This document shows, one piece after another, positions 27,997 to 37,208 of a stretch of 64,000 nucleotides of DNA. Origin of the DNA: Streptomyces sp. PKU-EA00015 (lineage in GTDB: Bacteria; Actinomycetota; Actinomycetes; Streptomycetales; Streptomycetaceae); contig NZ_JABZEE010000004.1 of the NCBI RefSeq assembly GCF_013387495.1, positions 186,001-250,000 on the forward strand, given 5' to 3'. Made by a program: the position numbers and the translations under genes. The notes under the pieces are model-generated. The model made no database searches. It had not been told where the DNA came from and was given only the letters and a program-made list of their open reading frames with translations. Numbering within the stretch: the first letter of the stretch is position 1; every line of letters begins with the position of its first letter.

Positions 27997-28357
27997 GGCG
28001 GCATCGTCGGCCTCCGGAGGGGATCACCGCAATCGGATATCGGTGACGGTCGACTGCCTCGGAGCCCCGAACCCCCTGGGCGATCCAACGACCCCGTCAG
28101 AGCTGCGAGTTCGAGATCGGGTCCGGCGGGGCTCCGCTCCGAACCGCGGGCGGCCTCCATGGGGACCAGTCGGGGCGCCGGCACGCTGCAGTCGACACGG
28201 TCACCCCCGCCGCCCATCGTTCTGCCCCTCTGGTGATCTCCGACGGTCGGCGGGTGGAGCACAACGGCCGGACCACCCTCGGGCGCCCGCACCTACGGCG
28301 CGGTGCCGGTAGCCGCGGCCCCTGCCGTCTGTGACGCAGGGGCCGCGGTCGGCCCTC
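27997..28357. other. 361-base intergenic region
   Basis: Lies between the GNAT start and the end of the TPR gene. It includes a short run of lower GC just upstream of the GNAT gene that should hold its promoter. I see no coding frame with sensible codon use, repeat or RNA fold. Confidence 0.5.
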
Positions 28358-31300
28358 TCATCGCGTCAGGTAGTCCTCCCTCAGGGCGTTGAGTATCCGA
28401 GCAGCCTCCGGAAGGTCCGCCTTGCGGCAGCGCGCAGCGGCCGTCGTCAGCCGGGCGATCGCCTCATGGAACCGGCCCAGGCCGTTCCCCTCGATCAGGG
28501 CGGCGATCCGGACCGCTTCGGCGCGGGGCACCTCGCCTTGCTCACCGCCCTGTTCATGGGCGGCGATGGCGGCCTCCGCCTCGGCCAGGGCCTCCGGAAA
28601 GCGTTCCGCCTCCGCCAGGACACGGGCGCGGCGGTAGTGCACTTCGCCGCTCTCGTACCAGGCGACGAAGTTCTCGGTGCCCTCCGGCACATCGGCCCCG
28701 ATCGCGTCGGCCTGCGCCAGGTGGCCGAGCGCCGTGTCCACGCCGTCTGCCTCCCGGGCCAGCATGGTCAGACGCGCGAACTCGCGCATCATGTGCGTGA
28801 TCAAGGACGGGTTCGGCGCCTCGGCGTGCGACGCGACGGCGCGCTCGTACGCCGTGCCCGCCGCTTCCCAACGGTCGGCCATCGCCAGCGCGGTGGCCGC
28901 CTCCGCCGCCACCATCGTGTGGACCGCACGGTCGTCCTCCCACGCGGCGACCGTGTCCGCAAGCCGCAGGAACTCCTCGGCCGCGGCCAGGTACTCCTCC
29001 AGCTCCCGCAGCCCGCGCGCCAGAGTCAGCCGGGCCTGGGCGAGCAGTCGTTCGTCGAGGGAGGAGGCCGCCTCGTCGGACAGCACGGATTCCAGTACGG
29101 CGACGGCGTCGGCCTGCTGCCCGGTGCGAGCCAGGACGTCGGCGAGCTGAAGCCGTATGTCGGTGGCCTCGTTGTGCGCACCGTCCTGGTCGAACCGTGC
29201 GGCCGCCTCTGAGAGGTGGCGCACGGCGCCGCCGGAGTCCCCGAGATGCGAGGCGGCGTGGCCGAGCAGCGCGTAGGCGGGTGCCAGCGCGAACTCCGTG
29301 TCGTCGTAACGGACCGCGTCGGAGATCGCCCGGTGCAGCAGATCCACCGCCTCCGCCGGTTCGTCCTTGGACAGAAGGATCTGGGCGAGCAGGGCGCGCG
29401 GGCGCGAACCGCGCCAGGGCCGCCCGGAGGCGTCCACGTCCTTCAGAGCCGCGCGCAGCTCCGCCTCGGCGCGCACGGCGTCACCGCGGCGGCCGGCCAT
29501 GTCCGCCAGGAACTGCCGTGCGTTGGCCACCTGGTGGGGAACGGACAGGCGCTCCGCTTCGGAGTGCAGTGTGCGGGCGAACCGCTCGAATCGCTCCATG
29601 GCCGAACCGGAGGCCTCCGGCAGTCGCCGCAGCGCCTCCTGATAGGCGGCGAAGGTACAGGAGTACAGCAGAGCGAGGTACTCCAGCACGCGCTCCGCCT
29701 CCCCGTCCACTCCGGACGCGGCCTCGCCCTCCCCGAGGGACCCGCCCGTGAACGGAGCCTCGGTCTTGAGACGCTCCGCCTCGCGCAGGGCCTCGTCGAC
29801 GGCGGCACGGATCGCGTCCGCGTCCAGCCGCTCGGTGCCGTGGTCCGCTCCCCGGCCCTCCTGCGAGGCCACGTCGTCCGTGTGGTCGTCAAAGGCAGCC
29901 GACCATGCGAGCGCGCGCGTGCGTGCGGAGAGCGCGTGCCAGGGCATCCCGAGCCGCTCGAACAGATCGGCGGCCCGCCTCAGTTCGGTGATGCTCTCGG
30001 TGTCGCGGTCCTCCTGCGCGAGCCGGTACGCGCGCTGCTCGGCGAGCTCCGCGCGAAGAAGGTCCTCCGGTCCGATCCGGTCGTCGTGCGTGGCGGTGCC
30101 GTCGGCCAGGCGTTCGGCGACGCGGGTCCAGAGCCTGGTGCCTGCGGGATTCCCCACGGACGCCATTCGCCGTGCTTCGCGCACAAGGGAGACGAAGTCC
30201 TCGGGCACGTCCGGCCCGATGGGTGACGCGGGAACGGTCTCCGGCGCCCCCCGCGTCGCGGAAGAGCGGGTGGTGGACGTCCGCAGCCCGAGCGGCAGGG
30301 GCTCGTCGAGCAGCGGGCGCTGCGCGAGGCGCAGCCGGCGGCGGTCCCCGACGGCCGTGGTGCCGTTGCGCGCGTCGAACGCGGTGGTGAGCCGATCCGC
30401 CTCGGAGCGGACATGGGCGAGGAGTTCGCCCGCGGTCCAGTTGCGTCCGGGGGGACCGGCGACAGCGGTGTCGGTGTGCCCGTCCTCGACGAGACGGGCG
30501 AGCAGCGCCTCGGCGCCGGTGAGGAAGCCCAGGCGGGCCAGCGGGGCGCCGGTCGCGTCGAAGAGGGGGCGGTTCTCGGCGAGGATCTCCAGCCCGCGGC
30601 CCTCGTTGCGTGACAGGGCGCAGAACTCCAGGTGCATACCGACCTCGTCCTGCATGCCGGTGTTGCCGCGAACCCGCCGATAGCCGGTGAGATGGTGGGA
30701 GCGGGCCTCGTCCGTACGTCCGACACGCAGCAGCGGCAACAGGGCGCGCGCCTGGCTCATCTGCGGCTCCTCGCTGCAGCCCATGCTGCCGTCGAGGACC
30801 GGCCGCCACGTCTCGAGAGCTCCGGCGTCGTCGCCCGCCGTCACCTGGTGCCAGGCGACGTGCCGGGTCTCGCAGGCCTCGCAGTCACTGAGCTCCGTAC
30901 GGGGCCGAGTGGCCCAGAGATCGTACGCGTCGGCGACGCCGGTGCCCGTGTGGTGCGCGACGTGGTAGCGCATCGCCGCCACCGGCTGCATGCCGTGATC
31001 GGCCGCCTCGTAGCGGGTGCGCATCTGCTCGATCCAGCCGTGGACGGTGGCACGGGGCACCTCGGGCACCTGCAGCAGGGACGTCGTCACCCACTTGAAG
31101 CGCCAGAAGACCTGGTGGGCCTCCCACTGGCTGAACGATTCGGGAGCGGTGTCCCACAGCTTGAGCAGCCGGGCGAACACGACGGGCGACTTGCGGTGTT
31201 CGCCGGTGAACTCGTACGCCGACATCAGCTCCAGCAGGGCGGTGACGAGGACGTCGGGCTTCTCGAAGGGCTCGGCCGCCTCGACGAGTTCCTCCGCGGT

Positions 31301-31378
31301 GATGGTGCGTTGCAGCCCGTGGGGGCGGTCGTTGTTCTCGCGCAGCGCCTCGACCACGGCCTCGGGGGTGTCCAGCAT
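28358..31378 (-). CDS. Large tetratricopeptide-repeat protein coupled to an HSP90-like gene
   Basis: A 1006-residue soluble, acidic, mostly helical protein. From about residue 480 the sequence is a series of TPR-like helix pairs, for example RARVLAEAERFPEALAEAEAAI, and RHLSEAAARFDQDGAHNEATDI. The N-terminal 350 residues hold irregular helices, with a CEACETRH stretch near 160, and a segment near 350 (NWTAGELLAHVRSEADRL). No enzymatic motif is visible. Its ATG (31378-31376) overlaps the stop of the HSP90-like gene as TAATG, so the two are translationally coupled and the proteins are likely partners. In eukaryotes TPR proteins are HSP90 co-chaperones, but a comparable contact here is inference. 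Confidence 0.85.
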   Translation of the reverse strand: MLDTPEAVVEALRENNDRPHGLQRTITAEELVEAAEPFEKPDVLVTALLELMSAYEFTGEHRKSPVVFARLLKLWDTAPESFSQWEAHQVFWRFKWVTTSLLQVPEVPRATVHGWIEQMRTRYEAADHGMQPVAAMRYHVAHHTGTGVADAYDLWATRPRTELSDCEACETRHVAWHQVTAGDDAGALETWRPVLDGSMGCSEEPQMSQARALLPLLRVGRTDEARSHHLTGYRRVRGNTGMQDEVGMHLEFCALSRNEGRGLEILAENRPLFDATGAPLARLGFLTGAEALLARLVEDGHTDTAVAGPPGRNWTAGELLAHVRSEADRLTTAFDARNGTTAVGDRRRLRLAQRPLLDEPLPLGLRTSTTRSSATRGAPETVPASPIGPDVPEDFVSLVREARRMASVGNPAGTRLWTRVAERLADGTATHDDRIGPEDLLRAELAEQRAYRLAQEDRDTESITELRRAADLFERLGMPWHALSARTRALAWSAAFDDHTDDVASQEGRGADHGTERLDADAIRAAVDEALREAERLKTEAPFTGGSLGEGEAASGVDGEAERVLEYLALLYSCTFAAYQEALRRLPEASGSAMERFERFARTLHSEAERLSVPHQVANARQFLADMAGRRGDAVRAEAELRAALKDVDASGRPWRGSRPRALLAQILLSKDEPAEAVDLLHRAISDAVRYDDTEFALAPAYALLGHAASHLGDSGGAVRHLSEAAARFDQDGAHNEATDIRLQLADVLARTGQQADAVAVLESVLSDEAASSLDERLLAQARLTLARGLRELEEYLAAAEEFLRLADTVAAWEDDRAVHTMVAAEAATALAMADRWEAAGTAYERAVASHAEAPNPSLITHMMREFARLTMLAREADGVDTALGHLAQADAIGADVPEGTENFVAWYESGEVHYRRARVLAEAERFPEALAEAEAAIAAHEQGGEQGEVPRAEAVRIAALIEGNGLGRFHEAIARLTTAAARCRKADLPEAARILNALREDYLTR

Positions 31379-33240
31379 TACAGTTCCTTCCGGGGCTCGG
31401 AGCCGGGTGCCGCCGTGCCGGGGTGGTGCATGGCGTGGGTGAGCAGGCCGATGAAGGCCCGGTTGAGCAGGGCGCTCTCGCTCGCCCGGAGCGGGCGGCG
31501 GCTGAGCAGCAGGGCCTGACCGTAGAGGGCCTCGGCGGCCGTGACAGCCAGCCCGCGCTCGGTGATGGTGATCGCCTGGCGGACCAGCGGGTTGAGATGG
31601 TTCAGGACGAGCTGGGCGCGCGGGGTCTCGTGGCGCAGCGAGCCGAGGATGTCGGCCCACAGGCCGTCGCTGTCGGCTGCGAGGCTCGACCTGGTCCGCT
31701 CGTGGCGCGCCTCCCGGTTGTCGAGGAGCAGCGCGGGAGCGGTGACGGGCTGGAAGTCACGCAGGACGACGTCGCAGTCGTGGACGCCGATCGTCTCCCG
31801 GGCGACTGCGAGAAAGGCCGCCGCGCGCAGTTCGGCGGTCGGGTCCACGGCGTCCAGATGGGCGGTGACGGTGGCCGGGTCCAGGTCGGTGACCGCGGTG
31901 CCGGGGCGGATCTCGGGCAGCCGGTGCACGAGGTCGCGGTCGTAGGTGTAGCCACCGTTCACGACCCCCAGGCCGGCGGCCGAGGCGATGGGGGCGACCT
32001 GGCGGAACTCCTCGACACTGCGTGTGACCAGGAGGGTCGGGTGGGTCCGCGCGAACTCCTCCAGCGTGACGTTGCCGTCGGTGGTCTCGAACGGCAGCCA
32101 CGGCAGCACGATGCGCAACAGCTCGTCGTCGTAACGGGCGAGCGCCTTGACCGCGAGGTGGTGTGTGTCGATGAAGCGGTGCAGCAGGGACGGATCGCTG
32201 GCGGCGAGTCCGGTGAGCCAGTCGCGGATCCGGTCGCCCAGGGCGTCCCGGACGGCGGACAAGGTGCCGTCCTCGTACAGCGCCTCCCGCGACGCGGTCG
32301 GCCGCAGGCTGGTGGTGTCGACCACACAGCGCACGAAGAACGCCCACTCCGGGAGCAGTTCGGGCGCCTGGTCCGTGAGCAGCATGCCCTTGAGATGCAC
32401 GCGGTGCCCCGCGCGCTGCGCCGGGCTCACGGCGGTGGGAAGGACGTAGGCGACGCCGCGCAGCCCGGCCGCCGGAAGGTCCAGCTCGATGGTGTCGAGC
32501 GGGGTGAAGTCGAAGAGGCTGCGGCAGTACGCGGTCAGCGCCTCGCGGCGGGCCAGTGGGGAGCGGTGGGTCTGCTGCCACGGCGGTGTTTCGTTGACCT
32601 GGTGGGTCGCGCCCCGCGGCTCGACGACGGTGACCTCGTGCCGCAGAAGACCGCCGTAGTGCCGGGCCAGGGAGACGACCTGCTCCGGGCTCGTCCACTC
32701 GGCGTTGTCGGCGCGCGGGACGAGCCGAACGGTGGTGCCCGGCTCGGGCACGGCCGAGGCGGGCAGGGTGCGGATGGTGTAACGGCCGTCGGAGTGGCCG
32801 CGCCACTCGACGGCGGGCGCCGACGGGTCGGCCGCGGACCGGCTGAGCACCGTGATCTCGTCGGCCACGACGAAGCAGGCGAGCAGCCCGATACCGAACT
32901 GGCCGATGAACTCCCCGCGTGCGGCGTCGAGCCCGGCGCCGTCCAGGGCGCCTTCGGCGGTCCGCTTGGAGCTGCGCCCGATGGTGGCGAGGAACCGGTG
33001 GACGTCGGCCTCGGTCAGACCGATGCCGGTGTCGGTGACGGTGAGGGTGTCACCGGTGCGCACCGTGATGGCGCCGGGCGCGCCGGGTGCGACCGCCTCC
33101 CGGGCGGTGATGGCGTCCACGGCGTTCTGCAGCAGCTCACGCAGGTAGACGCGAGGGCTCGAGTAGAGGTGGTGGGAGAGCAGGTCGACCAAGCCGCGCA
33201 GGTCGACCTGGAAGGTGTGATCGGTTTCGGCGTGGGGCAC
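31378..33240 (-). CDS. HSP90 family ATPase/chaperone
   Basis: A 620-residue member of the HSP90 family, more divergent than HtpG. The N-terminal GHKL ATPase is clear: YLRELLQNAVDAITAR (catalytic Glu and Mg-binding Asn), VTDTGIGLTEADVHRFLATIG and GEFIGQFGIGLLACFVVADEI. The middle domain holds LLPEWAFFVRCVVDTTSLRPTASREALYED, the HSP90 client/arginine region. The C-terminal third is poorly conserved and there is no MEEVD tail; it ends EPRKEL. The GTG at 33240 has only a weak GAAAGA site. It is coupled to the TPR gene. A role in protein quality control or stress is inferred from family only. The 293 bases upstream hold no gene I can support. Confidence 0.9.
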   Translation of the reverse strand: MPHAETDHTFQVDLRGLVDLLSHHLYSSPRVYLRELLQNAVDAITAREAVAPGAPGAITVRTGDTLTVTDTGIGLTEADVHRFLATIGRSSKRTAEGALDGAGLDAARGEFIGQFGIGLLACFVVADEITVLSRSAADPSAPAVEWRGHSDGRYTIRTLPASAVPEPGTTVRLVPRADNAEWTSPEQVVSLARHYGGLLRHEVTVVEPRGATHQVNETPPWQQTHRSPLARREALTAYCRSLFDFTPLDTIELDLPAAGLRGVAYVLPTAVSPAQRAGHRVHLKGMLLTDQAPELLPEWAFFVRCVVDTTSLRPTASREALYEDGTLSAVRDALGDRIRDWLTGLAASDPSLLHRFIDTHHLAVKALARYDDELLRIVLPWLPFETTDGNVTLEEFARTHPTLLVTRSVEEFRQVAPIASAAGLGVVNGGYTYDRDLVHRLPEIRPGTAVTDLDPATVTAHLDAVDPTAELRAAAFLAVARETIGVHDCDVVLRDFQPVTAPALLLDNREARHERTRSSLAADSDGLWADILGSLRHETPRAQLVLNHLNPLVRQAITITERGLAVTAAEALYGQALLLSRRPLRASESALLNRAFIGLLTHAMHHPGTAAPGSEPRKEL

Positions 33241-33533
33241 TTGGCAAAGTCTTTCGGTGGGCTCGCCGCTCGGGGAGCGGCGGGCGGGGATGCGGACGGA
33301 AGAGTGGGGAAGGTGCAGGAGGACGAGGAACGGCCGGACCGGGGCAGCGGGACCGGCGGAGGCCGCGGGAGTCGCGGGCCTTCCCGGTCGGATCCGCCGT
33401 CCGGGGCACATCGCAGAGAGAGGGACCGTCGGGCAGGAAGCCGTCGACAGGCGGCCCGACGGTGAATCGGCGACCGACGCCGACACCGAAACGGTGACGC
33501 GACCGGACGCCTCGGTGCTCGTGGCCCCCCGGC

Positions 33534-34511
33534 TCAGCGTCCGGTGGAGGAACGCTGCTTCCGGTACGCCGCGGCGGGATCGGAACCGTTCAGGTAGTAC
33601 CAGGGGAACTCGGTGACGCGGCCCCCGGTTGCCTGGAAGCAGTCTCGCGCGGCGGTGTTGTCCCCGGCCAGCGAGAAGGCCATGGCGAAGGTGTTGAGGA
33701 CCTGGATCCACCCTCCCCGGCGGACGAAGTCCGGATGCCGGAACGAGTGGTCGGCGGCCTCCCGCAGGGACGCCGTCACCTCGGGCCGGCGCATGTACAC
33801 GGCGTCCGGTCCGTCGTCGAGGGACAGCCACTCCTCGATGTGCGCGATCGCGACGAGCTGGCCCAGCGGCGTGCCGCCAGGAGCGCTGAAGGCGGATTCC
33901 CGTGCGAAGGCGTGCATCTCCTCATGCGAGCCACCCCATTTGTCGCACACCTGCTGCAACTGCTGCTGGTGCGCTCCCAGATGGTGCCGGTCGCGTCGCA
34001 CCGTCGCCTCGAAACGGCGTCGCGCGGTGGTCTGGCCGACCTGGAGGCCGCGGCCGGTGATCTGGAGGCCGTACCAGGGCGAGGTCCACTGCGGCTCGCG
34101 CTCCGCCACCTCGTAAAGCCACTGCTCGGCCGTGCGCAGCCGCGAGTGGAACACCTCGAACTGCTCGCGTGAGACGTCCTTCGCCCGGGCCCCGGTCCGG
34201 GCCTCCCACCCCCAGCTGATGTGGCGGATCCCCGCCACAAGCCGGGGCAGTGTCGCCTCGGGTTCGGCTTCGAGGACTCCGGCGATCCACCGCTCCACGC
34301 CCGCTGTGTCGCCGACGGCCCACAGCAGTTCTGTCCGGTCCTCGCTCTCGGGACGCGCTTCGAGCACCTCCCGTACCGTGGTCCAGTCCGCCGCCGCGGC
34401 GGCCTCCCGCACGCGCCGCACGTCGGGATCGCCGGAATCCTTCTGTACCTGCGCGACCGGCCGGCCTGCCCATTTCCCCAGCGTGAGCCCCCATTCACGG
34501 AGCAACGCCAT
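33534..34511 (-). CDS. Hypothetical TPR-like protein
   Basis: A 325-residue soluble protein I do not recognise by name. It is helical and Trp-rich, with alternating helices that look like irregular TPR/SEL1-type repeats: DWTTVREVLEARPESEDRTELLWAVGD, WIAGVLEAEPEATLPRLVAGI and RLRTAEQWLYEVAEREPQWTSPWYGLQ. The end includes FAMAFSLAGDNTAARDCFQATG. ATG at 34511 has AAGGGG upstream. It lies upstream of the HSP90-like/TPR pair on the same strand, 293 bases away, so it may be a third member of that functional group, without direct proof. Confidence 0.7.
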   Translation of the reverse strand: MALLREWGLTLGKWAGRPVAQVQKDSGDPDVRRVREAAAAADWTTVREVLEARPESEDRTELLWAVGDTAGVERWIAGVLEAEPEATLPRLVAGIRHISWGWEARTGARAKDVSREQFEVFHSRLRTAEQWLYEVAEREPQWTSPWYGLQITGRGLQVGQTTARRRFEATVRRDRHHLGAHQQQLQQVCDKWGGSHEEMHAFARESAFSAPGGTPLGQLVAIAHIEEWLSLDDGPDAVYMRRPEVTASLREAADHSFRHPDFVRRGGWIQVLNTFAMAFSLAGDNTAARDCFQATGGRVTEFPWYYLNGSDPAAAYRKQRSSTGR

Positions 34512-34694
34512 GTCCCCACCCCTTGTTGTGTTCGAACGGGGAGGCCAATGATCACCCCCCTCGTGGACGTAGTGACTATCACGCGTGACCGACAATCGCA
34601 CACCCGCTTCCCCGTCCGGCGGCTGCGGCCCCGCAGTCCGCCGCAGGGGTTCGCCACCCGTGCGACCGGAGCAGAGGGCCGTCCGGCCGGCGTG

Positions 34695-34767
34695 CAGTCG
34701 GCGAAGGCCGCCGTGACCGCCCTCCGAGGCGCGGCCGAAGCCGGCGAACCCCAGTCGGCGAAGGCCG
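34695..34767. repeat. 16-bp direct repeat, two copies
   Basis: CAGTCGGCGAAGGCCG occurs at 34695-34710 and 34752-34767, 57 bases apart (a multiple of three). On the minus strand it gives AFAD twice in one open frame, which may be a scrap of a former coding sequence. Otherwise the gap 34512-34837 holds only the presumptive promoter of the 33534-34511 gene. Confidence 0.5.
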
Positions 34768-34837
34768 TGTTGTGGACACGAACACGCCGGCCACCTCCGC
34801 CGGTGTTCCAGCGCATAGAGGGCGCCTTCTGCCGCCA

Positions 34838-35250
34838 CTACCCGGAGTTGTCCCCCCACCGAGCCCGGCCGTCCTTGCCCATGAAGCACTTCATGGGCCG
34901 CCCGTCGACGGTCGTCGCGGTGGCGCCCACGGGGGAGCAGTACGGCCCGAACTGGACACCGGGCCGGCTGCCGGTGCCGCCTCGGGGTCGCCGAGGGCGA
35001 TGAGCCACAGGTCGACCTGTGTCCCGGCCGAGACCTCGGTGTCGGGTTCCGGCTGCTGCCGGCACACCTGCCAGTCGTCCAGGTCCCGCGATGCGATGAG
35101 TTCGCCGGACGTGTCGAGCCGCGAGCCCCAGACGCCGACGCGTCGCCGGACGCCGTGCGGGGGGCGCAGGACCGCCAGCGGTCTCGGAACCCGCGTCACC
35201 CGCGAAGCGGGATCGCCCCTCAGGAGGACGAGTGCGTCCTCGGTGAGCGC
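34838..35250 (-). pseudogene. Frameshifted PASTA-type domain protein remnant
   Basis: One minus-strand frame (to about 34940) reads RLDTSGELIASRDLDDWQVC then RQQPEPDTEVSAGTQVDLWLI, a PASTA-like domain. The homology then continues in the next frame with FGPYCSPVGATATTVDGRPM then KCFMGKDGRARW and a stop at 34838, a C-terminal module seen after PASTA domains in Streptomyces secreted proteins. The switch of frame near 34930-34960 and the absence of a start or signal peptide upstream mark a decayed gene. It could only be functional if the window carries a sequencing indel and the N-terminus lies elsewhere. Confidence 0.55.
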
Positions 35251-35329
35251 GGCGCCACCCGAGCCCCTCGTGGTAGAGGGCCGGCACCGTCTCTCTACGG
35301 CCTGACACCCGTGCGTCTGCCGGACGACC

Positions 35330-35752
35330 CTAGAGCCCGAAGACCTCCGGGGTCACGGCCAGCGCCCTGAAGTACTCGTGCGGATGGGCCACGAGCCTGC
35401 GTGCCTTCAGGTCCATCAGGCCGCCGACACCCGTCACCTCGGCCGCCACCGTGCCGTCGGACGTGCGGACCGTCTGCTCGATGCGGAAGGTCTTGCCCTC
35501 ACCCCAGACGAAGGCGCACGTCACCTCCACCTCGTCGCCCGCCCGCAGTTCCCGCAGGTAGCGCACCGTGACCTCCAGGGCCACCGGGCCCACACCCTTG
35601 TCCAGAAGGTCCGTCTGCCGGATGCCCGCCTTCTGCAACAACGACCAGCGCGCGTGCTCCGCGTACTGGAGGTAGACGGCCTGGTTCAGGTGGCCCTGGG
35701 TGTCGGTCTCGTATCCGCGCACCACAACGGGTACCGAAAACGGCTCTGCCAC
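35330..35752 (-). CDS. Acyl-CoA thioesterase, hotdog fold (4HBT family)
   Basis: A 140-residue single hotdog-fold thioesterase. The family motif is RGYETDTQGHLNQAVYLQYAEHAR with the catalytic Asp/Glu region near residue 17; FVWGEGKTFRIEQTVR and VTGVGGLMDLKARR follow. It hydrolyses acyl-CoA esters, the chain type being unknown. I chose the GTG at 35752 because GAGAGGAA lies 7 bases before it and the homology starts there; another GTG 27 bases upstream is possible. It is divergent from the serine-hydrolase gene. Confidence 0.85.
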   Translation of the reverse strand: MAEPFSVPVVVRGYETDTQGHLNQAVYLQYAEHARWSLLQKAGIRQTDLLDKGVGPVALEVTVRYLRELRAGDEVEVTCAFVWGEGKTFRIEQTVRTSDGTVAAEVTGVGGLMDLKARRLVAHPHEYFRALAVTPEVFGL

Positions 35753-35947
35753 GGCATTCCTCTCGACAACGGCACTCACTGAGCGGCTGCTCGTCCGAGG
35801 CAACCTCTCAGCGGCCCCCGGCATTCCACGCGCACGAAGACCATGCGCGTCACTGCGGTCAGGAGGAGCGAGAAAGCGTTTGCCCGCGGGCGGACGGCTG
35901 ACCAGGATGAGCGTTGGCTGGTCAACCATCTCTGCGAGGGGTCTGCG

Positions 35948-37054
35948 GTGACGATCGTGACGAGGACCGACGGCTTCGATCCGGCTTCCCTGGAGGAGGC
36001 TGTCTCCGCAACGGCGGACAGGACGGGATTTTCCGGCACGGTCCGTGTCACGCGGAACGGAGAGCCGGTGTTCACCCGGGTGTTCGGGATGGCCTCACGC
36101 CGGTGGTCCGTACCCAACACGCACGCCACGCGATTCCGCGTGGCGTCGGTGTCCAAGATGTTCACAGCAGTGGCCGTCCTGCAGCTCGTCGAGCGGAAGC
36201 AGATACGCCTGGACGACGCACTGGTGGAGTTCGTGAAGGACCATGTGCCCGAGCTCGATCCGCGTGTCACGGTCCACCACGCCCTGACGATGACGGCGGG
36301 CATCGGCGACTGGTTCGAGGAGGGCAGCGACGACTGGGAGGCCGAATGGGCGGCCCTGACGTCCTCCCACCCGCTCTACCTCCTGCGGGACAACAAGGAC
36401 TACCTGCCGCTGTTCGCAGGGAAGCAGCCCCACTTTCCTCCCGGGGAACGCCATCTCTACAACGGCGCCGGCTACATCCTGCTCGGCCTGCTCATCGAAT
36501 CGGTGACCGGCCGCTCCTTCGAAGAGGAGATCGCGGAAGACGTCTTCGCCCGCGCCGGAATGAGTGCGTCCGGGTTTCCGGCCCTGGACGACCTGGGGCC
36601 GGACATCGCGGAGGGGTACCTCGCCACCGCTGACAGCGCAACGCCGTACCGGACCAATCACTATGCGACCACCCCTCGTGCCGCTGCCGACGGAGGGGCC
36701 ACGTGTACCGCCGCGGATCTGACGGCCTTCGCCCACGCACTGCGCCACGGACGGCTGCTGAACGAGGAGACCACGCGTCTGGCACTGACCCCGCAGGTCG
36801 ACGAGCGTGAGGAGAAGGTCCGCGGCTACCGGTGGATGTACGGCTTCGGCCTCACCCACATCCTCGACGACGAAGGAACCGTCGTCCGCTGGGGCCACAC
36901 GGGCGAGGAGGACGGGGTCAGTGCCCGTCTCTACCACTACCCGCAGCAGGACTTGGACGTCGCCGTACTCGGCAACATCAGCTGGTGCGCCGGCGACATG
37001 GGGTGGGCCGTCCACGACGCCCTCGTCGGCAAGCGGGACAGCCGCGTGCCGTAG
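35948..37054 (+). CDS. Serine hydrolase, beta-lactamase class C / D-Ala-D-Ala carboxypeptidase type
   Basis: A 368-residue serine hydrolase. The SxxK motif is SVSK with Ser67 and Lys70, the Tyr motif is YNGAGY, and the third motif HTG is in WGHTGEEDGVS. There is no signal peptide, so it is probably cytoplasmic and an esterase/peptidase-like member rather than a true penicillin target. GTG at 35948 has GAGGGG 7 bases upstream; a longer frame upstream lacks this. The gene is followed at 155 bases by a PfkB kinase on the same strand. Confidence 0.88.
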   Translation: MTIVTRTDGFDPASLEEAVSATADRTGFSGTVRVTRNGEPVFTRVFGMASRRWSVPNTHATRFRVASVSKMFTAVAVLQLVERKQIRLDDALVEFVKDHVPELDPRVTVHHALTMTAGIGDWFEEGSDDWEAEWAALTSSHPLYLLRDNKDYLPLFAGKQPHFPPGERHLYNGAGYILLGLLIESVTGRSFEEEIAEDVFARAGMSASGFPALDDLGPDIAEGYLATADSATPYRTNHYATTPRAAADGGATCTAADLTAFAHALRHGRLLNEETTRLALTPQVDEREEKVRGYRWMYGFGLTHILDDEGTVVRWGHTGEEDGVSARLYHYPQQDLDVAVLGNISWCAGDMGWAVHDALVGKRDSRVP

Positions 37055-37208
37055 GACGCCGAGCAGCAGGCTCAACGCCCCGGGGGCCTGGCGGCTTCCG
37101 GGGTACGGCACCCGAGCCCGGCCAACACCCCTCCTGGACCCGCTTCCTGTCGGGGACGATGTGCTTCCGTGACGGACCCACGCGTCCCTTCATCCCGAGA
37201 GGAAGTCC

